In this document: positions 46,660 to 55,266 of the stretch, one piece after another
Layout of the letters: each line of letters begins with the position of its first letter
Position numbering within the stretch: the stretch's first letter is position 1
Position numbers and translations under genes: made by a program
The notes under the pieces: model-generated
What the model was told of the DNA's origin: nothing
Seen by the model: only the letters and a program-made list of their open reading frames with translations
Database searches by the model: none
Source: Schaedlerella arabinosiphila
GTDB lineage: Bacteria; Bacillota; Clostridia; Lachnospirales; Lachnospiraceae
Direction of reading: 5' to 3'
NCBI RefSeq assembly: GCF_003885045.1
Contig: NZ_RHJS01000002.1
Coordinates: forward strand, 2,666,001-2,730,000
Length of the DNA: 64,000 bases

Positions 46660-47036
46660 GCGATTTCATCCATCCTTTCCGTCCTGTAATAATCTTTCAG
46701 GGATTTCAGTTCTTTATCAATGTTTTTCAGTGCTTCCAGCTCCTGATCAATACAGTCCTGTAGATCCTCCGCATAGGAATCCCCATATTCAAGCCACCTG
46801 CCATACAGGAAATGCAGAAGTTCCGGAATTGTGACGGCAATGATAAGGAGTTCCTCTTTCATTGTCCGGCACATTTCTATCAGCAGTTCATACAGATGAA
46901 TCATGCTGTCAATCTGATAAGCGGCATGATAGATCTCCTCTTTCTCCTTTTGAAGGATGCCATACCGAAAGGCGCTTAACTCTGCGCTGATCTTAAAACG
47001 AAAAATCTCTTCCAGTTCTTTATGTTCCAGTTTCAT
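46656..47036 (-). CDS. Small helical protein of unknown function
   Basis: A 126-residue, largely helical protein, coupled on both sides: ATG 47036 lies 8 bp past the DUF932 stop, and its own stop overlaps the YqaJ start by 4 bp. Sequence blocks such as MIHLYELLIEMCRTMKEELL and ALKNIDKELKSLKDYYRTER suggest a two-helix bundle. Place in the operon suggests a partner in recombination, but no motif supports it. Confidence 0.7.
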   Translation of the reverse strand: MKLEHKELEEIFRFKISAELSAFRYGILQKEKEEIYHAAYQIDSMIHLYELLIEMCRTMKEELLIIAVTIPELLHFLYGRWLEYGDSYAEDLQDCIDQELEALKNIDKELKSLKDYYRTERMDEIA

Positions 47037-47044
47037 CCCGTCAC

Positions 47045-47977
47045 CTACGCTGCGCATACCATCTGGTATGCCTTGTCAATCATCGGATTCCCTTCCATTG
47101 TCCTTGCAAACAGGTTCTCCTTGTAATTCGCAGTCTTTCGAAGCGGTTCTGCATGGGTGGCAAAATCAGATACCGCATTCACGAAGCGGTACGCATTCTT
47201 TCCTACATGCTGCAGATCCGGCGCGTCAAAATAGCGCATCTTCATGTCCTCCCTCAGCTTCCGGATGTTCTTGGTCTGCTGCGGGGTGGAATTATCTTCC
47301 AGCGGGAGAAGGATTTCAATGTATTCCGTCACCTGCCTGTCCGAGAGTTTCTTCATGCGGAGGTTTTCAAACTCCTGCCCCAATTCCTGCATATAATTTT
47401 CTGCCCTGAGCAATGTGTCTCTGGCCTCCTGCATCTTTTCATGGATATCCCCGGTGTGGATCATGGACCAGCAGCGATTCGCCTTCGCCAATGCCAGATT
47501 CAGCGTGTTCTGACATACCACACGGATCGGCGTCAGAGCGACCTTGATCGCGCCGGAACCATCGTGGGTGTTAGAAAATACCAGATAGGGGCTGATCTGT
47601 TCCCCGGAAATAATGTACTCCTGGGGCATATGTGCCAGTAACCAGACTTTTTTTCCTCCCTGCAGGCTTCCGGCTGTCTCATACCGGACTCCTTCGCCTA
47701 ATAATTCATCTGTGAAGGCAAAGGCTTCATTATTTTGGATGACCTTGTATCGGTCAGTCACCACGCCCAGGGCTTTCCTGTCCGAATCACGGATATTGAC
47801 CTTGTAGCCCTCAATCGGTTCACTTGCGGCTGTGAAGATCGGCTCCTGGAGCACCTGCCAGTTTAAGCCGGCCAGGATCAGTGCGTCATTGGATGCGGGA
47901 GCCTCCTTTACCTTTGTTCCCAGGCCATGCCACGGTGTTTCCCTTACATAAAACATACTCTCAACGTTTGCTGCCAT
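47045..47977 (-). CDS. DUF932 (phage/plasmid-like) protein
   Basis: A 310-residue protein of the family often next to phage and plasmid recombination genes. ESMFYVRETPWHGLGTKVKE, NWQVLQEPIF and KALGVVTDRYKVIQNNEAFA are the N-terminal signature; SLQGGKKVWLLAHMP, LVFSNTHDGSGAIKVALTPI and RVVCQNTLNLAL are further blocks. The molecular role is unknown, possibly DNA or nucleic-acid remodelling during element replication. ATG 47977 follows GAGAGG by eight bases. It heads the unit with the exonuclease and annealing genes. Confidence 0.93.
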   Translation of the reverse strand: MAANVESMFYVRETPWHGLGTKVKEAPASNDALILAGLNWQVLQEPIFTAASEPIEGYKVNIRDSDRKALGVVTDRYKVIQNNEAFAFTDELLGEGVRYETAGSLQGGKKVWLLAHMPQEYIISGEQISPYLVFSNTHDGSGAIKVALTPIRVVCQNTLNLALAKANRCWSMIHTGDIHEKMQEARDTLLRAENYMQELGQEFENLRMKKLSDRQVTEYIEILLPLEDNSTPQQTKNIRKLREDMKMRYFDAPDLQHVGKNAYRFVNAVSDFATHAEPLRKTANYKENLFARTMEGNPMIDKAYQMVCAA

Positions 47978-48043
47978 AATAAAATCCTCTCTTTCTTTTG
48001 TTTTGATCTGCATTGCGTAGTTGCAGATGCAGGAGATAAGCGG

Positions 48044-48121
48044 CTATACCTGATCATCTTCTATGATTTCCTCGAGTACGATAGCCGCAACAGCTATCAG
48101 TGCCTTTAAGATCTTTCCCAT
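48044..48121 (-). CDS. 25-residue small protein upstream of DUF932
   Basis: ATG 48121, five bases after a strong AGGAGGG, encodes a 25-residue protein that begins MGKILKALIAVAAIVLEEII and ends EDDQV. It has a hydrophobic helix with an acidic tail. The strong ribosome site, position 66 bp before the DUF932 start and a terminator just upstream make it a likely real gene or leader peptide. Confidence 0.6.
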   Translation of the reverse strand: MGKILKALIAVAAIVLEEIIEDDQV

Positions 48122-48149
48122 TAAATCCCTCCTTTTCCAGTACTAGAAA

Positions 48150-48180
48150 AGGGCAGAACCCGGTTGTTGGGTTCTGCCCT
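48150..48180 (-). terminator. Terminator downstream of the YARHG gene
   Basis: AGGGCAGAACCC pairs with GGGTTCTGCCCT around an 8-base loop, followed by TTTTC on the minus strand. It isolates the DUF932 unit from the gene at 48314. Confidence 0.78.
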
Positions 48181-48274
48181 GTGTGTAGTGTGCATATCGC
48201 AGGTATCAATATTATAATATACAATTGTAATACTATATTTTTTCAGGGAGTCAGAATGACAATTCACAAGGGAT

Positions 48275-48287
48275 GTTCTAAAAGAAC
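48275..48287. promoter_or_regulatory. Palindrome GTTCTAAAAGAAC (intergenic)
   Basis: GTTC-N5-GAAC, the outer part extending to GGG..TGTTC with GAACA..CCC. It lies between the YARHG gene and the DUF932 unit, where it could be an operator. Confidence 0.5.
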
Positions 48288-48313
48288 ACCCGTATTTCTG
48301 TAAAATAGTATCA

Positions 48314-49588
48314 TTACCAACGGTTAAACTCCGTAGACCATATATATCCCATTCCAGTTGTTATTTCCATAATTGTCCCTGAGTCCATCCCTGTAAGCTC
48401 TCCTGCACTTGTCACATACATATTTTCTGCATCAGACCATGTGAATGTAATTTCATAACCATAAAGGTTGGCTTGGGCTGTGTTATTGCCCGTTATCAGA
48501 GCTTCCTCCGTTACGATTGCCTGTGGCATCTCCAACGCGCCTAATGAATACTGAATAGAACTGTCTCCAACAGATAAAATCTCTATTTTTCCAGTAAAGG
48601 ATCTAGGGGTGGTACAAATATATACTCCTCTACTTCCAATAAATTGTCCTGGAACATTACTTGTCCCAGCCACTTCATCCTCAATCCTTTTAATCAACTC
48701 CGCATTCTTTTTCTCAAAATCATTAAAAACCGCATCTGCATTAAACTGTTCTGCCGTCACGGTTCCTGAGTACCATGGCATACTATTAAAATGCTGCTGC
48801 AGTCCCTCGTCCTGAAACAGGTATCCGTGCCTTGCGAATATTTCATTCCGTCCGATAAAAAGCCTGTCAGTTTCTACACCCCTTACCTCTTCTTCGGAAA
48901 GATACCGGCTGTTGCTGTCGGGGAAGATATACTGTGCCCGCATCTGTTCTTCCCTGGCCTGCCTGTAATTTCCGATTTCTTCATCCGACAGGAAACTGAC
49001 ATTGATATTGGCAACATTGTTCCCATTTAATCCGCAGACTACATTCCTCTTTGTATCAAGGTTCATAAACTGTATGCTTTCCCCGGAATCAACAATCTCA
49101 GGATAAGCGTCACTCATCTTACCTGCCGCTTCTTCCTTTGGCATTCCGATTCTGATTCCATGGAAGGACGGCCCTTCTTCTCCGCTGCTCTGGATCACAA
49201 TGTTTACGAGATTCCCTTCCTGATACACGGCTTGTACACTGCCATCCAGTCCCGTATAAGCCGGATTCCCTTCTGAATTTTTCAGTCCGAGTTCTACCGC
49301 GTAGTCCTCTGGCTGTCCTAACAGCGTTTCCATATCAATACCGGAAAATCTGCTGCTTTTTCCTCTTTCTTTGGTTCCGTTCTATTTTCATCCTTTGTTC
49401 CTTTTTTGGACAGAATGCCTATGCCCCAGCACGATGGTTAAGAGCAGGATCGCCACCCAGAACCATCCGTTTTTATATATGGCTTTTTTCTTATGCTGGG
49501 CTGACTTTTGTACTCCGGTCGGTGATCCGCAATTTGGGCATATCTTCCAACTGCTTTCTAAGGAGGCTCCACATTTTTTACAATTCAT
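48314..49588 (-). pseudogene. Zinc-ribbon/YARHG protein split by two frameshifts
   Basis: The N-terminal piece (49588-49388) has the zinc ribbon CKKCG..CPNCG and a membrane segment (WFWVAILLLTIVLG). The C-terminal piece (49333-48314) has a YARHG domain (FIGRNEIFARHGYLFQDEGL, HFNSMPWYSGTV) and an unknown tail. Both are in the same frame but separated by stops. Between them, the +1 frame reads a plausible Lys/Glu-rich linker (KDENRTEPKKEEKAAD). So two compensating one-base indels occurred, at A6 (49402-49407) and T4 (49345-49348) homopolymers. Zinc-ribbon plus membrane plus YARHG is a normal Firmicute arrangement. Either a pseudogene or two sequencing errors. Confidence 0.7.
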
Positions 49589-49637
49589 TTATTGATTCTC
49601 CCTTCATACGATTGCCTGATAACCTCTTATAATTCTG

Positions 49638-50519
49638 CTAATCTGTTTTCAAATCAAGAGCAGGCAGGTTGTTAAACAGCGCTGACAGCTTTTCAATGTC
49701 CTTTTCCCAATCTTGCATATTTGCTTTGAAATCCGCAATATTCTGCGGTGTTAAATCATCGCAAAGATGTTTTTCGATAATATCCAGCAGATTCCTCATG
49801 CTTTCTATTTCTGCAATATTATATTTCAGACGTAATTTTTTAGTATTTTCATAATAGTTTTTTTCTTTACAATCCTCATATGCCTCTTGTATCCACCCAA
49901 GTACAACAGTTGAAGAACTCCCAAACAGTGACCGTGAGTTTGAATAATAAGTGTTATCATACTCTGATTTAATCACCTTTCTTTCGCTAATAATATCAGG
50001 TTCATTTACTCCCCTAAAAGATATATGAATCCAAAAGCAAAATTCCCAGTGTTTCAATTCCTTTTGAAGCATTTTAATATCTTCCTCATTAATCTTGTCC
50101 AGACGAGCTAATTTGGGCCAATATACTGTACAAAAATGGTATACAGCAATTTTTAGAAAAAACTTTGCTAAGGCTTTCAGCATTTCAACAGATGTATCGT
50201 CCAGATAACTCATAAAATGCGAACTCTTTCTTTGATTATCAATTTCTGCTATCCATTCCTCTGGAGCTTCTATCATGCCTAGCCTTTTCTCTTTCTTAGT
50301 TAAAACCCTTCTATTTCTTCTAATGTCTATTTCTTTTATAGACATAATTTTAGCGAGTACTTCTTCCGAATTTTCAAACATTTTCATCATCTTTTTTGTT
50401 TCTTCCACTTCTTCATAATGCCACTCTCCACTTACCACCATGCAAATATTTTCTAAAATTATTACTTCCTCTGGTTCCAGACTATTCATTTCAACGTATT
50501 TATAATAGGCCATCCTCAT
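49638..50519 (-). CDS. Unknown protein with the shared C-terminal module (copy 2)
   Basis: About 293 residues. The N-terminal 235 residues are helical and unlike any family I know (EVIILENICMVVSGEWHYEE, RKSSHFMSYLDDTSVEMLKA). The last 55 residues (SMRNLLDIIEKHLCDDLTPQ, then DWEKDIEKLSALFNNLPALD) are nearly the same as those of the gene at 50585. The two copies agree at DNA level over about 165 bp, so one C-terminal module was fused to two different front parts. Start ATG 50519 after AAGGAG; 50513 possible. Last gene of the WYL-headed operon. Confidence 0.7.
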   Translation of the reverse strand: MRMAYYKYVEMNSLEPEEVIILENICMVVSGEWHYEEVEETKKMMKMFENSEEVLAKIMSIKEIDIRRNRRVLTKKEKRLGMIEAPEEWIAEIDNQRKSSHFMSYLDDTSVEMLKALAKFFLKIAVYHFCTVYWPKLARLDKINEEDIKMLQKELKHWEFCFWIHISFRGVNEPDIISERKVIKSEYDNTYYSNSRSLFGSSSTVVLGWIQEAYEDCKEKNYYENTKKLRLKYNIAEIESMRNLLDIIEKHLCDDLTPQNIADFKANMQDWEKDIEKLSALFNNLPALDLKTD

Positions 50520-50584
50520 TTTTCTCCTTCGTTTTATCGCCAACTATATTTCTTTCTTCATAGAAGCTAACTTTTACAATGCCA

Positions 50585-51409
50585 TCATTTGTCTAAGACT
50601 GCCTGTTTCAAATCAAGATCAGGCAGATTATTAAGCATCTCTGACAGCCTTTCAATATCCTTTTCCCAATCCTTCACATTTTCTTTTAAATTCGCAATAT
50701 CCTGTAGTGTTAGTTTGTTAGAAAGATGCCTATTCATAATATCCAGCAGGTTCCTCATGTTATCTATTTCTTTCGTATTTTGTTCACCTTGCTCTTCTAT
50801 CAATTCAATCACAAATTGGTCAAGTCGTCCAAAACCTGCCTTTTGTTCTTCATCAATAAGATTAATAATAGCTCTTATAACATCCTCTCCGATGATGATA
50901 TTTTCTAAAATCACTTTATTGGCTTCTTTTTTGAGAATAATATACTCGTGATAAATTGTACTATATAATCCCATCCATTTTAGCATATATCTTAAGCCAC
51001 TTTTTCTTTCTTCTTCCAACCTATTTCTATAATAGCTTTCCCACTTTTCACCATCAAGTGCTGCACCAAGAGAAGCGTACTTTTTAATTTTAGATGAACT
51101 CATTAAAAAATCGTCTACGTTAGTTGGATTAATTCCAACTTTTAGCATTGCTTCTGTACATAATAAAGATACCCTGCTTCCCTTTGTATTAGACTCATGC
51201 TCATATCTATACGGAAAATCAAAATTCATGAAAGTTTCCTTGTCAATGATACCATCTAAATCCCATTCCGGTTCTTTTTGTTTTTCTACTACCTGTCCAG
51301 TAACAATCGATTCCGTCGATGATTTTTGCTGATTATTCTCAGTATCAGTTCTAAAAGATACTCCTTTACTTTTTGCATATTCTAAATATGCATCCATCAT
51401 CTTTACCAT
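50585..51409 (-). CDS. Unknown protein with the shared C-terminal module (copy 1)
   Basis: A 274-residue protein. A low-complexity N-terminus (NQQKSSTESIVTGQVVEKQK) is followed by a helical part (MLKVGINPTNVDDFLMSSSK, EKWESYYRNRLEEERKSGLR) and the shared C-terminal module (NMRNLLDIMNRHLSNKLTLQ, DWEKDIERLSEMLNNLPDLD). No enzyme motif is evident. The two paralogues differ completely in the front half, which suits partners with different targets and a common docking tail. ATG 51409 follows AGGTGAAAA. It lies 92 bp after the nuclease-like gene. Confidence 0.7.
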   Translation of the reverse strand: MVKMMDAYLEYAKSKGVSFRTDTENNQQKSSTESIVTGQVVEKQKEPEWDLDGIIDKETFMNFDFPYRYEHESNTKGSRVSLLCTEAMLKVGINPTNVDDFLMSSSKIKKYASLGAALDGEKWESYYRNRLEEERKSGLRYMLKWMGLYSTIYHEYIILKKEANKVILENIIIGEDVIRAIINLIDEEQKAGFGRLDQFVIELIEEQGEQNTKEIDNMRNLLDIMNRHLSNKLTLQDIANLKENVKDWEKDIERLSEMLNNLPDLDLKQAVLDK

Positions 51410-51483
51410 TTTTCACCTGTCCTTTCTTCCTCAATTCGCTTATTAATAGGTATCCAATATTTCCCATCTGCATCAGCCGCCAT
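51403..51483 (-). CDS. Possible 26-residue peptide
   Basis: ATG 51483 encodes MAADADGKYWIPINKRIEEE and six more residues, overlapping the next gene's start by 7 bp. There is no clear ribosome site. It may be a remnant of a larger protein. Confidence 0.25.
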   Translation of the reverse strand: MAADADGKYWIPINKRIEEERTGEKW

Positions 51484-51501
51484 TTGTATAATCAAACTAT
51501 A

Positions 51502-53034
51502 TTACCACGGGAGCAATGACCTAACGCCAGATGCAAAACTTTTTACTCCTTCAACCGCCTTTGAAGCAACCTCCTTCACCTTTCCGGCAATCTTCTTTGC
51601 CCCATTGTAAACTTTCTCCCCAATCTTACTCCCTGCCGTATATCCTGCCATACCACCGATAAGCCCTCCAGCTATCGGGCCTGCAATGGGAATCCATCCA
51701 AGGGCTGCTATGCCTACCGCGGCTCCTACACCTGCACAGCATAATCCCGCAGTCATAGATGTACTCGTCCGTCCCATCTGTTCTAATGCTTCGCTCATAG
51801 TGATTTCACCCTTTGCTGCTTTCCATAGAACCTTCACATTCTCCACTCCTACACAGGCAATCTTCACAATCGTACCGGGCGGCGTACCAGGTGGAATAAT
51901 GGGCAGGATGCCTTGCTGCGCCGCTACGGTCAATGCACCCCCTGCCGCCGCTTTCACGCCTGTATCTGCTCCGGTCATCAATGCGGTTTCTACTACCTCA
52001 CCGCCGTCTATCTCTTCCCCGCTCATGGCACGCCCTGCCAGTTCAATCCCTGTTGACAGCAAGACCGCCTGTATCCCGGCTGCCCCGGCCTGCTTCCCAA
52101 GGTTGACCGCCAGCTCTTTCGTATTATAGATATTCCAGTCTGTCCTCGGAATTTTTCCGCTCTCCTGAACTTCCAACTGCAGTTTTTTGATCTCTCCCTT
52201 TGTCAGTGAATCTGACCGGATATCCACTTTATCCGTACCGCCAATATAATCTGTGACTGTTTTATTTGGGAATGCCGCCTGTACCTCTTCCACTTGGTCG
52301 CTGGGAACTACCAGTCTCTGGTTATCATAATCCCCTCTTCTTAACAACTGCTCCGTTGCCTTTGCATCCTTCCCGAATTTCAACTGATACTGGTGTACAA
52401 TTCCCGGCTCGTTTCTTTTTCTAATCACCACGTCAAAAGAATTTTTTCCGAACGCTTCCCCTTGTTTTGGTATCTCCGCATAAAAATCCGATTTTTTCAG
52501 CGCCGCCTTTGCATTGAAACTATTTACATGGTACTGCTCCGCAATAAAGCCGTCCAGATTGATGCACTCCTTCACCCCGTTGTCCTGACGCAGGACAGTC
52601 CGCATCATTTGGCGGTTTGCTTCATCCATAACGGTATGGATCTGGTTCAGATAATCTCCATACGCATTGACAGCCACCCCTTTTGCAGCATCTTCCACCC
52701 TTTCAGCAAACCACCTTTCTTTTGTTTTCCCCTTTTCAACGTTTGCTGTAAGGTCTTGCAGGCTGGCATCATATTCACGGATGGAGTCAATAATCTCTTC
52801 TTTCATCCTACGGATTTCTTCCCCGGATTTTTCCGGGAGTTCTTCTCGAAGCTGTTTTTCTAACCAGAGAAATTCTTCCTGCTCTTCCCCGCTTTCCTGA
52901 TATGACTTTATAAAACGCTTCCAGATTTCCCTGACTTTCCCAGCTTCTTCAACGGTCAACCCCTCTACAGTGATTTCCCCTTCTTCCAATTCCCTGCCAA
53001 GTTCCTTCTCTTCATACTTTCTATTTTCATCCAT
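51502..53034 (-). CDS. Nuclease-like protein with glycine-zipper membrane tail
   Basis: A 510-residue protein. An acidic helical N-terminus (about 1-120) leads into a conserved domain: LDGFIAEQYHVNSFNAKAAL, then NSFDVVIRKRNEPGIVHQYQ and LKFGKDAKAT, followed by DNQRLVVPSDQVEEVQAAFP (residues about 155-275). The D...(H)QYQLKFG spacing matches a PD-(D/E)XK active site. The C-terminal 170 residues are hydrophobic and Gly/Ala-rich, ending in a glycine zipper (GPIAGGLIGGMAGYTAGSKI) and basic amphipathic helices (KKIAGKVKEVASKAVEGVKS). This looks like an effector that can cut nucleic acid or disturb membranes. ATG 53034 chosen over 53076. Confidence 0.7.
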   Translation of the reverse strand: MDENRKYEEKELGRELEEGEITVEGLTVEEAGKVREIWKRFIKSYQESGEEQEEFLWLEKQLREELPEKSGEEIRRMKEEIIDSIREYDASLQDLTANVEKGKTKERWFAERVEDAAKGVAVNAYGDYLNQIHTVMDEANRQMMRTVLRQDNGVKECINLDGFIAEQYHVNSFNAKAALKKSDFYAEIPKQGEAFGKNSFDVVIRKRNEPGIVHQYQLKFGKDAKATEQLLRRGDYDNQRLVVPSDQVEEVQAAFPNKTVTDYIGGTDKVDIRSDSLTKGEIKKLQLEVQESGKIPRTDWNIYNTKELAVNLGKQAGAAGIQAVLLSTGIELAGRAMSGEEIDGGEVVETALMTGADTGVKAAAGGALTVAAQQGILPIIPPGTPPGTIVKIACVGVENVKVLWKAAKGEITMSEALEQMGRTSTSMTAGLCCAGVGAAVGIAALGWIPIAGPIAGGLIGGMAGYTAGSKIGEKVYNGAKKIAGKVKEVASKAVEGVKSFASGVRSLLPW

Positions 53035-53054
53035 TCTGGTTTCCTCCTGTTCAC

Positions 53055-54587
53055 TTACTTGCTTCTGGAAGCACATTTGAACTTCCTTTCCTTATATTCC
53101 TTTTCTAATTTTTCAATATCCTCCCTCATGACCTCATTCAATGAATGCGTCTCGCTGACAGCCGTTAAGATGTCCTCCGTATCGACGCAAGGCTTTCCTT
53201 TCACATAAGCGTTCTCAATCCCGTCCTTTACAACGCCCTCAATATCTGCCCCGCTGTATCCGTCCGTCTTTTCTACCAGTTTCCCTATATCGAGATTCTG
53301 CAAATCTCCCGGCCTGCGTTTTCTGATGTGGATTTCAAATATTTTTCTCCGCTCTTTCTTTTGCGGCAGCTTCACATAAAATATTTCATCGAACCTGCCT
53401 TTCCGTACCAATTCCGGCGGGAGCTTCATGATATCGTTTGCTGTCGCCACAACAAATACCGCACTTTTCTTTTCCTGCATCCACGTCAGGAACTGCCCGA
53501 AAAGCCTTGTTGTCACTTCCGCTCCGCCTCCGTTTCCCCCGATTCCCGCAAATGCTTTTTCCAATTCATCTACCCACAGGACACATGGCGCAATCGCCTC
53601 TGCAAGCAAGATTGCCTGCCGCAGGTTCGCCTCGGACTCCCCCACATATTTCCCCATGAGCCGCCCCATGTCCAGTTTCAGCAGGGGAACCTCAAACAGC
53701 TTTGCCGATGCTTTTGCATTCAGGGATTTTCCACACCCCGGAATCCCAGCGATCAATACTCCTTTGGGCAGTTCTACTCCATACTTCTTTGCCTTTGCCA
53801 TATCCTTTAATATCACGGCCTTCTTTTCCAGCCATTCTTTCAGGTTATCAAGCCCGCCGATATCTTCGAGCCCCTCACTGACCGGGATCATTTCCAAAAT
53901 CCCCGCTTTACGGATCATCTGCTGCTTCTGCTCCACGACAAGCTGGATCGTATCCCTGTCCACCTTCCCCCTGGAAGAAACATCCAGTGCAAGGATTGTT
54001 TCGATTTCTAACTCGGAAAGTCCTTTAAAGGCGACCACGATTTCATCCAGAAGCCTCTCATACAAGCTCCCCAAGTCATTCTCTGACATAAAGCTGGAAA
54101 TTACCCTCCGTATCTCTCCCTCGTCCAGAAAATCCTCTCTTAAAAGCACCATATATTTTTCCAGTTCTTTCGGAACCCTGACAATAGGTGAAATAAAAAT
54201 AAATGTGGTTTCCAATACCCCAGCCTCTATTCTTAAACAGGCATTTTTCAGCAGCGCAACCAATTTAGGGTCTTCCAGATATGTATGGATATCTTTTATG
54301 ATCAATATTTTCCTGTCAAATTCCTCTTCTCTCACCCCATACCGAATCCACTCATACAAGTTTTTCTCAGCGTCAAGGCTGCTATGGATGCTGGTATATT
54401 TCCCATTTTCAACTTTCTTACGGTCTACACAGCCATCCATCTCATTCCATTCCCACACCCTGCGGCTCCCTGTCACCTGCAGGATTAATTCATCAATTTT
54501 ATTGTCATCAAAGCTGTCAATATAAATAATGGGAACCTGCGCGTCAATATATTCCCTTAACCTCACCTCAAACCGGTCTTCCCTCAT
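53055..54587 (-). CDS. AAA+ ATPase (Ycf46/FtsH-like core)
   Basis: A 510-residue ATPase. The N-terminal domain (about 1-230: LREYIDAQVPIIYIDSFDDN, KILIIKDIHTYLEDPKLVAL) is typical of Ycf46 proteins. The AAA core has Walker A GIPGCGKS near 280, Walker B CVLWVDELEKAF near 337, and the second-region sequence ATANDIMKLPPELVRKGRFD with the arginine-finger block and a GYSGADIEGVV C-terminal sensor. Ycf46-like ATPases remodel partner proteins. It sits between the 218-residue gene and the nuclease-like gene with short gaps (22 and 20 bp), so the product most likely acts on one or both. Confidence 0.9.
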   Translation of the reverse strand: MREDRFEVRLREYIDAQVPIIYIDSFDDNKIDELILQVTGSRRVWEWNEMDGCVDRKKVENGKYTSIHSSLDAEKNLYEWIRYGVREEEFDRKILIIKDIHTYLEDPKLVALLKNACLRIEAGVLETTFIFISPIVRVPKELEKYMVLLREDFLDEGEIRRVISSFMSENDLGSLYERLLDEIVVAFKGLSELEIETILALDVSSRGKVDRDTIQLVVEQKQQMIRKAGILEMIPVSEGLEDIGGLDNLKEWLEKKAVILKDMAKAKKYGVELPKGVLIAGIPGCGKSLNAKASAKLFEVPLLKLDMGRLMGKYVGESEANLRQAILLAEAIAPCVLWVDELEKAFAGIGGNGGGAEVTTRLFGQFLTWMQEKKSAVFVVATANDIMKLPPELVRKGRFDEIFYVKLPQKKERRKIFEIHIRKRRPGDLQNLDIGKLVEKTDGYSGADIEGVVKDGIENAYVKGKPCVDTEDILTAVSETHSLNEVMREDIEKLEKEYKERKFKCASRSK

Positions 54588-54609
54588 GGCGTTTTTCCTC
54601 CCTGTCCCT

Positions 54610-55266
54610 CTATTCCATTGATTTTTCTATCTTTGACAAATATAATTTAAAGGCATCCAGCATGTTATAGTAAACCGCTGTCTCTGCACTTCCCATTGCC
54701 GCCTTTTTCATCTCTTCCGTTGCAAATTCCACGTTCCGCAATTTTATTTTCTTCTTTTGAAACTCTTCCCTGCTGCAAAGCTCCAGATCAACCATTGGAT
54801 TGTTGATTCCGATAAGTTCTATATTGCACATCCATTCCAATATGGAAAATGTTTTCCCGAATAAATATACACGACTGCCCCCTGACTGTACGATCCTCTC
54901 CAGTTCCTCCTGCGTATCTGCAATATGTTCCATTTTCTCTAATTTTTCTTCACTGACATAGGGCTTTAGCTGTTCCCTCAACTCTGTCCGCTTCATGATG
55001 CTTTGGAGGTTGATTTTTTCCATACCGTTCCATTCGGCTCCAAGCGCTTCTGCCAGAAGTTCGCCAAAATCATCCTCTTCTCCGGTCAGTTCTCGGACCG
55101 TTTCCAAAATATCGTCATAATAATTATTTTCCAGCCACCGCTCCAATTTTCCGTTTGAATAATATTCTGCGGCAGACTCAATGTCAAAATTTTCCCGGAG
55201 GGCTTCAATGTCCCTGGCCTCTTCTCCGTTTTTCATCACCAATGGAAATTTTATCTTCTTCATCAA
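54610..55266 (-). CDS. Unknown protein with a YxxGKLxxWL-type module
   Basis: A 218-residue protein. The N-terminal 60 residues contain ALRENFDIESAAEYYSNGKL and RWLENNYYDDILETVREL, a module that recurs in many bacterial signalling and conflict proteins, usually as a regulatory part. The rest is helical, with GGSRVYLFGKTFSILEWMCN in the middle. No catalytic motif. Its start overlaps the WYL gene stop by 4 bp (ATGA). It may bridge regulator and ATPase or act as an adaptor. Confidence 0.68.
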   Translation of the reverse strand: MMKKIKFPLVMKNGEEARDIEALRENFDIESAAEYYSNGKLERWLENNYYDDILETVRELTGEEDDFGELLAEALGAEWNGMEKINLQSIMKRTELREQLKPYVSEEKLEKMEHIADTQEELERIVQSGGSRVYLFGKTFSILEWMCNIELIGINNPMVDLELCSREEFQKKKIKLRNVEFATEEMKKAAMGSAETAVYYNMLDAFKLYLSKIEKSME

